Below, in pieces: positions 35,367 through 43,296 of a stretch of 57,399 nucleotides of DNA. The notes under the pieces were generated by a model, which worked only from the letters and a program-made list of their open reading frames with translations, was not told the DNA's origin and made no database searches. Source of the DNA: Desulfuromonas sp. (lineage in GTDB: Bacteria > Desulfobacterota > Desulfuromonadia > Desulfuromonadales > Geothermobacteraceae); NCBI GenBank assembly GCA_002868905.1, contig PKUA01000049.1, forward strand, positions 1-57,399. The letters run 5' to 3'. How positions within the stretch are numbered: position 1 is the stretch's first letter; the number at the start of each line of letters is the position of its first letter. Made by a program: the position numbers and the translations under genes.

Positions 35367-37454
35367 CTAGACGATCTCATCTGTCAGGCGCGTATCGAAC
35401 ACCCGCTGGCTCTTCCGCTCCGAGCGGGGCAGCTCGCCGTATTCGACCAGCTCGAGTTCGGCGGATACCAGCAGCTGTTTCTTGATCTGGTGGACCGCTT
35501 CGTGAATCAGCTCGGCGTTGCGAGTCGCAGCGACCCCCACCGCCCGTTCGACTTTCAGCAGCATGTGGTCTTTGCCGCCGGCGTCGCGGGTCAGGTGGAT
35601 CTGGTACTCCGAACCGAGGCCGGGAACGGCCGAGAGGATGGTGTCGATGCTGCTCGGGTAGATGTTGACCCCGCGGAACTTGATGGTGTCGTCGGTCCGG
35701 CCCTTGATGCGGGAGTGGCGCGGCAGCACGCTGCCGCAGGTGCAACGGCCCGGAATGATCCGGGTGATGTCGCGGGTTCGGTAGCGGAGCAGCGGCGCAC
35801 CCTCCTTGCAAAGTGTTGTCACCACCATCTCCCCCCATTCCCCTTCCGGGACCGGCTGCAGAGTCCCCGGGTCGAGGATTTCCAGCAGATAATAGTCTCC
35901 CCAGTAGTGAATGCAGTCATGCTCGCGGCACTCGATCCCGGTCCCGGGGCCGTAGAGTTCGGTCAGGCCGGTGATGTCGAACAGCTCGGCCCCGCCGAAC
36001 AGTTCGGAGATCTTCTGGCGCATGGAGCGACTGCTCCGCTCCGAGCCGTAGATGATCTTGTTGACGGCGATTTTGTCGGCGATGCCGCGCCGGTGGATCT
36101 CCTCGGCCATCAGCAGCGCCATGGAGGCGGTGGAGCAGAAGACGGTCGACTGGAAGTCGAGCAGAAACTGGATCTGCATGTCAAGGTTGCCCGGTCCGGC
36201 CGGCACTGACATGGCCCCGATCTTCTCGCAGCCGAGTTGGAACCCCATGCCGGCGGTCCAGACGCCGTAGCCGACGGCGATCTGTACCCGGTCGAGCGGC
36301 GTGACGCCGGCCATCTGGTAGCAACGGGCGAAAAAGTCGGTCCAGTCGTCGATGTCTTTCTGGGTATAGCTCAGGACCTTGCGTTTGCCGGTGGTGCCGG
36401 ACGAGGCGTGCACCCGGACGATCTGCTCGAACGGAACGGCGCGCAGCGGGAAGGGGTAGTCGTCGCGCAGGTCGTCGGCTGTGGTGAACGGGAGTTTCCG
36501 CAGGTCGTCCAGGGACTGGATCGCGTCAGGGGTGAGCCCGGCCTGTTCGAGGCGATTCCGGTAGAAAGAGGAGCCTTCGAAGGCGTGGCGGACGGTCCAC
36601 TGCAGGCCTGAAAGCTGATGCTGCTTGAGTTCGTCGTCGGTTTCAAACGTCGGCATGAAGTCGAGTTGGTGCATGTCCGGTTTCTCCAGGCGGATGTTGG
36701 TCAGGCCGGCGGCGCCGAGGCGGCTGGCGGCCGGGTTTTCATGGCTGGCGGCGCCGAGGAAGGCGGCGCGCAGGCGCGGATCGTTGAGCAGGGCCGCGCT
36801 CTCCCCCTGTTCGACGATCCGGCCGTTGGCGAGCAGGTAGGCCCGGTCCGAGGCGGAGAGGGCGCGGGCGGCGTTCTGTTCCACCAGCAGGATGGTGGTC
36901 CCTCCCCGGGCGAGTTGATGGATGATGGCGAAAATCTCGTCGGTGATCAACGGCGCCAGGCCGAGGCTCGGCTCGTCAAGCAGCAACAGGCGTGGATTGG
37001 CCATCAGGGCGCGCCCCATGGCGAGCATCTGCTGTTCTCCCCCGGAGAGGGTGCCGGCGAGCTGTTGGTGCCGCTCCTTGAGCTTCGGGAAGCGCGCGAA
37101 GACTTCCTCCAGGCGCAGTTTCTCCTCATTGCGACCGAGCTTGAGCGGGAGGGCCCCGAGTTGCAGGTTCTCGAACACCGAGAGATGGCCGAACACTTCG
37201 CGACCCTCGGGGGAGAGGGCCAGGCCGCGCCTGACCATCTGCGCCGGGCTCGTCCCGGTCACCTCCCGGCCGTCCAGGGTAATGGCCCCACCGCTCGGCT
37301 TGACCAGTCCCATCAGGCACTTGAGCAGGGTGCTTTTGCCGGCGCCGTTGGCTCCGACCAGGGCGACGGTCTGCCCGGCCGCTACATCAAGGTCAACACC
37401 GAACAGGGCCTGAGCGGCACCGTAGTGGGCTGTGAGATCACGGATCGTCAGCAT
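35367..37454 (-). CDS. Fusion of LivF (ABC ATPase) and phenylacetate-CoA ligase (PaaK)
   Basis: A single 695-residue open frame. Residues 1-235 are a complete LivF ATPase: Walker A GANGAGKST (34-42), signature LSGGE (136-140), Walker B LLLLDEP (156-162) and the usual LivF end near NDPRLRAAFLG. A linker of about 25 residues follows. Residues 261-695 are a full arylacetate-CoA ligase: P-loop SSGTTGKRK, FDITGLTELYGPG, RYRTRDIT and GRTDDTIKFRG. An internal ATG (36674, residue 261) has GGAG 9 bases upstream and could yield a separate ligase. The fusion ties import of a substrate to its CoA activation. A sequencing or assembly loss of a stop codon must be excluded. Confidence 0.85.
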   Translation of the reverse strand: MLTIRDLTAHYGAAQALFGVDLDVAAGQTVALVGANGAGKSTLLKCLMGLVKPSGGAITLDGREVTGTSPAQMVRRGLALSPEGREVFGHLSVFENLQLGALPLKLGRNEEKLRLEEVFARFPKLKERHQQLAGTLSGGEQQMLAMGRALMANPRLLLLDEPSLGLAPLITDEIFAIIHQLARGGTTILLVEQNAARALSASDRAYLLANGRIVEQGESAALLNDPRLRAAFLGAASHENPAASRLGAAGLTNIRLEKPDMHQLDFMPTFETDDELKQHQLSGLQWTVRHAFEGSSFYRNRLEQAGLTPDAIQSLDDLRKLPFTTADDLRDDYPFPLRAVPFEQIVRVHASSGTTGKRKVLSYTQKDIDDWTDFFARCYQMAGVTPLDRVQIAVGYGVWTAGMGFQLGCEKIGAMSVPAGPGNLDMQIQFLLDFQSTVFCSTASMALLMAEEIHRRGIADKIAVNKIIYGSERSSRSMRQKISELFGGAELFDITGLTELYGPGTGIECREHDCIHYWGDYYLLEILDPGTLQPVPEGEWGEMVVTTLCKEGAPLLRYRTRDITRIIPGRCTCGSVLPRHSRIKGRTDDTIKFRGVNIYPSSIDTILSAVPGLGSEYQIHLTRDAGGKDHMLLKVERAVGVAATRNAELIHEAVHQIKKQLLVSAELELVEYGELPRSERKSQRVFDTRLTDEIV

Positions 37455-38218
37455 CAGGCGACGGCCTCCGTTCGTCCCAGGTAGGCTTCAAGCACCAGCG
37501 GATTCCGTCTGACCTCCTCCGGGGAGCCCATGGCGATGCAGCGTCCGCTGTCAAGCACCACCACCCGGTCGGCAATGGTCATGACCAGTTCCATGTCGTG
37601 CTCCACCAGCAGCATGGTATGTCCGGCGCGACGCAACAGGTTCAGCTGTTCCCCGACGGCGGCGGTCTCCTCGGCGTTGAGCCCGGCGACCGGTTCGTCG
37701 AGCAGGATCAGTTCCGGTTTGCCGACCGTGGCGCGGGCGAGTTCGACCCGTTTCTTGTCGCCGTAGGCGAGGACACCGGCCGGCCAGTTCGCCTTGTCGG
37801 CCAGACCGAAACGGTCGAGGGCTTCGAGGGCTCTGAGCTTGAGGCTCCTCTCCCTGTGGCGCAGGTAGGGGAGTCTGAACATCGCCATCACCAGCGATTT
37901 TCCCCCTTCGCAGGTCAACCCGGTCAGCACGTTGTCGAGGACCGTCAGGCGGGGGAACAGTTTCAGGTTTTGAAAGGTGCGGGCGATGCCGAGTCGGGCA
38001 ATTTGATGCGGGGGGAGAGTTTCAATCTGAATGTCTCGGAAGCGGATGCGGCCGGACGTCGTCTGCAGGACGCCGGTCATGCAGTTGATCAGGGTCGATT
38101 TGCCGGCGCCGTTCGGTCCGATCAGGGCGGTCAGCTTACCTTGTGGGATGTCGAACGAGACATCGCTCAGAGCCGGCAGCCCGCCGAAGTTCTTGGAGAC
38201 GTTCTCAAGCCGCAGCAT
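37454..38218 (-). CDS. livG: LivG-type ABC transporter ATPase
   Basis: A 254-residue ATPase from the ATG at 38218, with GGAGAGG upstream; a TTG seven codons earlier is less likely. It has Walker A GPNGAGKST, the long LivG insertion (TRTFQNLKLFPRLTVLDNV), a degenerate LivG-type signature region (AYGDKKRVELARA) and Walker B LILLDEPVAGLN. It works with LivH, LivM and LivF. Its stop overlaps the livF start (TGATG) and its start overlaps the livM end by 14 bases, so the set is translationally coupled. Confidence 0.93.
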   Translation of the reverse strand: MLRLENVSKNFGGLPALSDVSFDIPQGKLTALIGPNGAGKSTLINCMTGVLQTTSGRIRFRDIQIETLPPHQIARLGIARTFQNLKLFPRLTVLDNVLTGLTCEGGKSLVMAMFRLPYLRHRERSLKLRALEALDRFGLADKANWPAGVLAYGDKKRVELARATVGKPELILLDEPVAGLNAEETAAVGEQLNLLRRAGHTMLLVEHDMELVMTIADRVVVLDSGRCIAMGSPEEVRRNPLVLEAYLGRTEAVA

Positions 38219-39203
38219 CTTGACCTCTCCGCAGGGCAAGACGGGTTCGGACCAGGTCGAACAGCCCGGTCACCAGCCCCTGGGGCAGAAACATCAGCAC
38301 CAGCACCAGAATGCCGCCATGGACAAAATCCTTGTAAGTTTCGAACAGGTCCATCCACTCAGGCAGCATGGTGATCAAAGCGGCCCCGAGCAGGGAGCCC
38401 CAGATCGAGCCCATCCCCCCGATCACCACCATGATGACCATGTCGGTCGAAACGAAGATGTTGAACGAGTCGGGGCTGACGAACGAATAGGTGTGGGCGA
38501 ACAGGCTTCCGGCCAGGGAGGCGAGGACGGCGGAAAGGACGAAGACCTTGATCTTGGCGTTGCGGGTGTTGACGCCGAGGGCGGCGGCCGCTGTCTCGTC
38601 TCCGGCCAGGGCCGCAAGGCCACGACCGACCCCGCTCCTGACCAGGTTGAGACAGAGCAGCAGGGAGAGCAGGGCGAAGCCCCAGAGCAGGTAATGCAGG
38701 CGGAACTCGTCGTAAAACTCGAAATCGCCGATGGCGAGATAGGGGATGCCGTAAAAGCCACTGGGGCCGCCGGTCACCTCGTCCCACTGCAGCAGGATGG
38801 TATGCAGAACGAAGTTGAGGCCGAGGGTCGCCATGGCGAGGTAGTGGCCTGCGAGGCGCAGGACCGGGATACCGATCACCAGGGCGACCAGGGCGACCAG
38901 GAAGGCGACCAGCAGCATGGCCAGCCAGGGGTTGATCCCGAAATTGACGGTGGCGATGGCCGACCCATAGGCGCCGAGGCCGTAGAAGGCGGCATGACCG
39001 AGGGAGATCTGACCGGCGTAGCCGATGAACAGGTTGAGCCCGAGCACCACCACCACATGCAGGGCGATCAGGTTGGTTAACCCGAGGGTGTACGGGTTGG
39101 AGGTGACCAGTGGCCAACAGAAAATCGCCGTCGACAATAGCGTCACGGTCAGCCCTGTCCGGTGCAGGTAGAGGAAATAGAGGATTTTCTGTTTAGCGGT
39201 CAT
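38205..39203 (-). CDS. livM: LivM-type ABC permease
   Basis: A 332-residue inner-membrane permease with about nine hydrophobic helices. The family segments GLNLFIGYAGQISLGHAAFYGLGAY and VVIGGMGSIWGSLLGA are clear. It pairs with LivH to form the channel for amino acids or related acids. The ribosome site before its ATG is poor, and a pair of palindromic elements lies just upstream between iorB and livM. Expression of livM may therefore differ from that of the upstream ior genes. Confidence 0.93.
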   Translation of the reverse strand: MTAKQKILYFLYLHRTGLTVTLLSTAIFCWPLVTSNPYTLGLTNLIALHVVVVLGLNLFIGYAGQISLGHAAFYGLGAYGSAIATVNFGINPWLAMLLVAFLVALVALVIGIPVLRLAGHYLAMATLGLNFVLHTILLQWDEVTGGPSGFYGIPYLAIGDFEFYDEFRLHYLLWGFALLSLLLCLNLVRSGVGRGLAALAGDETAAAALGVNTRNAKIKVFVLSAVLASLAGSLFAHTYSFVSPDSFNIFVSTDMVIMVVIGGMGSIWGSLLGAALITMLPEWMDLFETYKDFVHGGILVLVLMFLPQGLVTGLFDLVRTRLALRRGQDAAA

Positions 39204-39231
39204 GACAAATTGTTTCGGTTATTCGGTCGTT

Positions 39232-39350
39232 GTAGAGACGCCCCAGCGGGGCGTCTTGATTGTTGTGAAACGTGATGTTTATGAGACGCCCCAGCGGGGC
39301 GTCTCTACGGGTGTGCGTCCATGCAGAGACGTAGCATGCTACGTCTCTAC
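39232..39350. repeat. Cluster of three palindromic elements between iorB and livM
   Basis: Two copies of AGACGCCCC-AGC-GGGGCGTCT (39236-39256 and 39283-39305) are nested in an outer inverted repeat GTAGAGACG...CGTCTCTAC. A third element, AGAGACGTAGCATGCTACGTCTCT without a loop (39325-39348), is a 24-base perfect palindrome that reaches the iorB stop codon. They are mobile-looking intergenic repeats of the REP type. As RNA they would form stable hairpins between two halves of the operon. Confidence 0.85.
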
Positions 39351-39856
39351 GCCTGCTGTGACAATCCCCGTTGAAACGCAGTTAGATTCTGCTCAACGAA
39401 TTTGGCCGGCGCGAGCTGGCGGATGGCCGTTTCGCATTCCTCGGCTGAGCAGAACAGAATCCCCTGTTTGACGGCTAGCCCGAGCAGAACCAGGTTGGCG
39501 AGGACGGCGCTGCCGAGGTCCCGGGCGATGCCGGAGGCGTCAATCCGCTCTCCAGGGCCCGGTGCCGTCGCGTTGACGGCGAGTCGACCGTTGGTTTTCA
39601 GCAGCCCCTGGTGAACCTCCAGGTTGGCCTCCCAGAGCAGCAGCCCCGTATCGGCCTGGCCGGTCCGAATCAGCGGGCTGGCGAAGTCACCGACCTTGAT
39701 GGTGGAGAGCACGGTTCCGCCCCGCTGGGCCATACCGTGAGTTTCGGCCGTCAGCACCGGCAGTTGCCGGTTGACCGCCACCTGGGCGATGACCCGGGTG
39801 AGAAACAGCACTCCCTGGCCGCCGATGCCGCTGACGATGATCTGCTGCTTCATCAT
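39347..39856 (-). CDS. iorB: IorB, indolepyruvate ferredoxin oxidoreductase beta subunit
   Basis: A 169-residue subunit with the gamma-domain signature of 2-oxoacid oxidoreductases (IIVSGIGGQGVLFLTRVIAQ, then ETHGMAQRGGTVLS). With IorA it oxidatively decarboxylates arylpyruvates to aryl-acetyl-CoA and reduces ferredoxin, during aromatic amino-acid breakdown. The start overlaps the iorA stop, and GGAGG lies 5 bases upstream. Its end touches a palindromic repeat. Confidence 0.94.
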   Translation of the reverse strand: MMKQQIIVSGIGGQGVLFLTRVIAQVAVNRQLPVLTAETHGMAQRGGTVLSTIKVGDFASPLIRTGQADTGLLLWEANLEVHQGLLKTNGRLAVNATAPGPGERIDASGIARDLGSAVLANLVLLGLAVKQGILFCSAEECETAIRQLAPAKFVEQNLTAFQRGLSQQA

Positions 39857-41676
39857 GAATCCTCCTTGACGATGGCATCAACCGGGCAGACCGGGATGCA
39901 GACGCCGCAGCCGATGCAGCGGTCCCGGTTGGCCACCGCCTTGCCGGTTTCCGCATCCATTTGCAGCGCCGGGCACTCGAAAGCATCGACACACTTGCGG
40001 CAGCCGATACAGCGTTCGTCGATCGTGACCCGGTAGGCCGGTTGGGAGGCCCGGACCTCCCGGTCCATGATGCAGCCGTGGCGTGATATCAACACCGCGA
40101 CCCCGCCATCGTCGCTACGGATAAAGTCATCGGCTCGTTTCAGCAAGGCTTCAAACGGCTCGGTGTCGTACGGATCGCAGACTTCGAGGAAATCGACACC
40201 GCACGATTTGACCAGCGGTTCGATCGGGATCGCCTTGGTTTTCCCACCGCCTGCCGCGATACCGAGGTGAGGCACCGGCTGCCCACCGGTCATCGCCGTG
40301 GTGGCGTTGTCGAGGATGACGACGATGATGCGGGCCTGCTGGATGACCGCGTTGATCAGGGCCGGGATGCCGGCGTGGAAGAAGGTCGAGTCGCCGATGG
40401 TGACGACGATTGTCGGCACCTCTCCATCATCCTGGGCGTAGGCCTGGTAGAAGCCGGCTCCCTGGCTGATACAGGCCCCCATGCAGTGCACGGTGTTGAC
40501 CGCGCCGAGGTTCATGCCGAGGGTGTAGCAGCCGATGTCGGAGGGGAAGATGCCGTGCGGGAAGCACTTCTTGATGCTGTAGAACGCGGCACGGTGAGGA
40601 CAGCCGGGGCAAAGCGAGGGGCGTTGTCCCCGCCGTTCGGCAGGCGCGGCCTCCGGCATCTTCAATTCCAGGAACTCGGCGAGGGCGGTATGGATGACGT
40701 CCGGGGTCAGCTCTCCTTCCCGCGGCACGTCGCCGGTCTGTTTGCCGACCGCGCCCGGGTGGGCGAGCTGCAGCTCGATCACCGGGTAGGTCTCCTCCAG
40801 CAGAAGGATACGGTCGTAATCGTCGTGGAGTCGACGGCAAAATTCCGGGTTGAGCGGATAGGGCATGAGCACTTTGAACAGGTCACAGCAGCCGGTCAGG
40901 TCGAGTTCATCGAGCAGGTCGACCAGGTGTCCGTAGACGATCCCCGAGGCAACCAGAGCAGTCCTCGGCCGGGTTCCGTCCCCAGCCGTCTTCTCTGGCT
41001 GGAACGGCTCTTCGGTCGCGATCTGCTCCAGGTTGGCGTTCAGCTTGCGGTGCAGGGCAGGGAGGAAGGCCGGCGTGGCGGCCCAGCGGGTCGGGTCCTT
41101 GCGGAAGTCGGCCGATCGCTTCAGGGTGACTGGCGGCTGCAGTTCGACGTTCTGGCGCGAATGGCAGATGCGGGTGGTCGGTCGCAGCACGACATTGACC
41201 TCGTATTTCTCCGACAGCTCGAAGGCGAGAGGCACCAGCCGTTTCGCTTCGGCCGGGCTGGTCGGATCGAGGACGGGAACCCGGGCCTGCAGGCAGAACA
41301 GGCGGGTGTCCTGCTCGTTCTGGGAGCTGTGGGGGCCGGGATCGTCGGCGACGATGGTCAGCATCCCTCCCTTGATCCCGAGATAGGCGGTCCGCATGAA
41401 CGGGTCGGCGGCGACATTCAGGCCGACCTGTTTCATCACGGCGACCGAACGCTTGCCGGTGTAGCTGGCGGCGAGGGCAACCTCGAAGGCGATCTTCTCG
41501 TTGACCGACCACTCGATGTGGAGCGGCTCGGCCGCCTGGTCCCGGCGGTCGATGACCGCCTGGAGAATTTCGGTGGAGGGGGTGCCGGGGTAGGCGGCGG
41601 CGATCTGGCATCCCGCCTCGATCAGCCCCTGGCCGATCGCTTCGTTTCCCATTAAAAGCTGGATCGTTTCACTCAT
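39853..41676 (-). CDS. iorA: IorA, indolepyruvate ferredoxin oxidoreductase alpha subunit
   Basis: About 607 residues from the ATG at 41676, with AAGGA 5 bases upstream; an ATG two codons earlier is possible. It contains the pyrimidine-binding and transketolase-like domains at the start (MGNEAIGQGLIEAGCQIAAA, PGTPSTE). The TPP/Mg motif GDSTFFHAG is near residue 426. A C-terminal ferredoxin domain has two 4Fe-4S clusters (CIGCRKCVDAFECP, then CIGCGVCIPVCP). It is the catalytic subunit converting indolepyruvate or phenylpyruvate to the acyl-CoA. It is embedded in the liv operon between livH and iorB. Confidence 0.95.
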   Translation of the reverse strand: MSETIQLLMGNEAIGQGLIEAGCQIAAAYPGTPSTEILQAVIDRRDQAAEPLHIEWSVNEKIAFEVALAASYTGKRSVAVMKQVGLNVAADPFMRTAYLGIKGGMLTIVADDPGPHSSQNEQDTRLFCLQARVPVLDPTSPAEAKRLVPLAFELSEKYEVNVVLRPTTRICHSRQNVELQPPVTLKRSADFRKDPTRWAATPAFLPALHRKLNANLEQIATEEPFQPEKTAGDGTRPRTALVASGIVYGHLVDLLDELDLTGCCDLFKVLMPYPLNPEFCRRLHDDYDRILLLEETYPVIELQLAHPGAVGKQTGDVPREGELTPDVIHTALAEFLELKMPEAAPAERRGQRPSLCPGCPHRAAFYSIKKCFPHGIFPSDIGCYTLGMNLGAVNTVHCMGACISQGAGFYQAYAQDDGEVPTIVVTIGDSTFFHAGIPALINAVIQQARIIVVILDNATTAMTGGQPVPHLGIAAGGGKTKAIPIEPLVKSCGVDFLEVCDPYDTEPFEALLKRADDFIRSDDGGVAVLISRHGCIMDREVRASQPAYRVTIDERCIGCRKCVDAFECPALQMDAETGKAVANRDRCIGCGVCIPVCPVDAIVKEDS

Positions 41677-41696
41677 ATGCATCCTTTTAAATCAAA

Positions 41697-41748
41697 TGTA
41701 GGGGCGAGGCAATGCCTCGCCCGGGCGATCCAACGAATCGCCCCTACA
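41697..41748. repeat. Palindromic element between livH and iorA
   Basis: An outer inverted repeat TGTAGGGGCGA...TCGCCCCTACA (41697-41707 and 41738-41748) encloses GGGCGAGGC-AAT-GCCTCGCCC and GGGCGAT-N7-ATCGCCC hairpins. This is a REP-like intergenic element of a different sequence class from those at 39232-39350, but it sits in the same kind of place. Confidence 0.85.
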
Positions 41749-41753
41749 TAGTG

Positions 41754-42620
41754 TTATTTCCCCAACAACCCCTTCGGGCGGATAAACAGCACCAGCAGCA
41801 GGACGACGAAGGCGACGACGTCCTTATAGGCGCTGGAGAGGTAGCCGGCCGACAACGACTCGAGCAGACCAAGCCCGAGCCCGCCGAGGATCGCCCCCGG
41901 AAAGGAGCCGAAGCCACCGAGAATCGCGGCGGCGAAGCCCTTCAAGCCGAGCAGGACGCCGACATCGTAGTTCAGGGTGGTGATCGGCGTCACCAGAACC
42001 CCGGCCAGGCCGCCGAGAGAACCGGCAATGGCGTAGCTGGTCAGCCTGACTCTGCCGGCCGGGATGCCGACGACGGCGGCGGCCGTCGGGTTCGAGGCGA
42101 CGGCCCGCATCGCGAGGCCGAGGGGGGTCCGGTAAAAAAACCAGGTCAGCAGGGCGATGGCGATGACTGTCAGTAGCAGAATCCACAACGCCTGCGGCAG
42201 GACCGACGCGCCCAACAAATTGACAGGGGTATCGGAGGTCAGCGGCGGTAGGGCCATCCGATTCTTCCCCCACACGAGCTTGATAATGCCCCGCAGGATA
42301 ATCGACAGGCCGACGGTCAGGAAGATCAGCACCAGGTGATGATTGGAACGGGCCGGGCGCAGCCCGACTCTCTCCACCAGCATCGCAATCAGGGCGACTC
42401 CGGCTACGGCGAGCAACAGGCCGGGAACCGTCGGCAGGCCGATGGCAAACAGGGCCGAGAACATCAGCATTCCACCCAGGGTGACAAAATCGACCTGAAC
42501 GAAGTTGACGATTCCCATGGTGTTGTTTACCACGCAGAAACCGAGAGCGATCAGTGCGTAAATCGCTCCTCCGGTCAGGCCGGAAAAGGTGAATTGCAGA
42601 AAATCCTGGAAGGGGTTCAA
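41754..42620 (-). CDS. livH: LivH-type ABC permease
   Basis: A 288-residue permease with about eight hydrophobic helices. It has the family start (TFSGLTGGAIYALIALGFCV), GLAMRAVASNPTAAAVVGI and GGFGSFPGAILGGLGLGLLE. The start is a TTG at 42620 with GGGAG 8 bases upstream; no ATG fits. It is the first gene of the minus-strand liv-ior-paaK operon. LivH normally pairs with LivM, which here lies after iorAB, so the transporter genes flank the oxidoreductase genes. Confidence 0.92.
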   Translation of the reverse strand: MNPFQDFLQFTFSGLTGGAIYALIALGFCVVNNTMGIVNFVQVDFVTLGGMLMFSALFAIGLPTVPGLLLAVAGVALIAMLVERVGLRPARSNHHLVLIFLTVGLSIILRGIIKLVWGKNRMALPPLTSDTPVNLLGASVLPQALWILLLTVIAIALLTWFFYRTPLGLAMRAVASNPTAAAVVGIPAGRVRLTSYAIAGSLGGLAGVLVTPITTLNYDVGVLLGLKGFAAAILGGFGSFPGAILGGLGLGLLESLSAGYLSSAYKDVVAFVVLLLVLFIRPKGLLGK

Positions 42621-42652
42621 GGTTACGGCTCCCGGTCAATTGGTAAGCCGTC

Positions 42653-42689
42653 AGGGTAGTCAAGAAAACCCTTCTGGTCAAGAAATCCC
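42653..42689 (-). promoter_or_regulatory. Candidate promoter and direct repeat before livH
   Basis: On the minus strand TTGACC (42681-42676), a 17-base spacer and TACCCT (42658-42653) suggest a weak promoter. Two 15-base direct repeats (42657-42671 and 42675-42689, 13 of 15 identical, 18 bases apart, shared core GTCAAGAAA) overlap it and may bind a regulator. Confidence 0.35.
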
Positions 42690-42742
42690 GACTGTTCGCT
42701 TAAACAGCCTGGATTGTCGATGGCCGATGGCTGAAAAAGAGG

Positions 42743-43054
42743 TTATTCGGGTTGTGGTACAGGGTTGGACGGCTCAGACCTGCCGTTTTTGCTGGGGAGC
42801 AATCGTGAGATCAGGTAGATGCTGATGCAGGCGATGGTGCCGTGAACCAGGCCGGTCGACATGCCCCATTCAGGGGACGTCAGCATGGCGACCCGGTCCG
42901 GGTCGATGAAGGTGATCAGTTCGATACGAAAAAGGTCGGCCAGCCAGAACATGATAACGCCGAGTAAAAATCCGCCACCCTGCAATAAAAGGATCGGCGC
43001 GGCGGCGCAGATCGTTCCGATGGTCAAGATCCCGAGGTCAAGATATTCAAGCAT
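42743..43054 (-). CDS. Small membrane protein of unknown function
   Basis: A 103-residue protein with three hydrophobic stretches (about 7-22, 26-40 and 66-88), joined by a loop with FIDPDRVAMLTSPEWG. A polar Pro-rich tail (EPSNPVPQPE) follows. GGAG lies 7 bases before the ATG. I do not recognise a family. It stands alone between the livH promoter region and the lemA terminator, so it is probably a separate transcript. Confidence 0.6.
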   Translation of the reverse strand: MLEYLDLGILTIGTICAAAPILLLQGGGFLLGVIMFWLADLFRIELITFIDPDRVAMLTSPEWGMSTGLVHGTIACISIYLISRLLPSKNGRSEPSNPVPQPE

Positions 43055-43189
43055 TGCCCGTCTCCAATTCGGCTTGCATCCCCCTCCCGATGAAACAACA
43101 TAAAATCAGTAGTATTAAAAAAAACTAAAGAAGATGGAATTTGTCTTCTTGGCGATTATAAGATGAGAAGTTTTTTAGTCAAGAACTCT

Positions 43190-43217
43190 AATATTAATTC
43201 GAAAACGAATTAATATT
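43190..43217. repeat. Perfect 12-bp A+T-rich inverted repeat
   Basis: AATATTAATTCG and CGAATTAATATT flank AAAA in a 240-base A+T-rich gap (43055-43296) that otherwise holds only the lemA terminator. It could be an operator for the small membrane-protein gene or a hairpin; it lacks a T-run for termination. Confidence 0.7.
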
Positions 43218-43237
43218 GATGGTTCGCAATGGAAAAG

Positions 43238-43281
43238 CGAGGCCCTTGCCATCATCCTGAGAGGTGACGGAAAGGGCCTTC
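43238..43281 (-). terminator. Terminator of lemA
   Basis: On the minus strand GAAGGCCCTT pairs with AAGGGCCTC around a loop of about 24 bases and is followed by GCTTTTCC, 16 bases after the lemA stop. The loop is longer than usual. Confidence 0.6.
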
Positions 43282-43296
43282 GGGGTGCTGGCGGGA

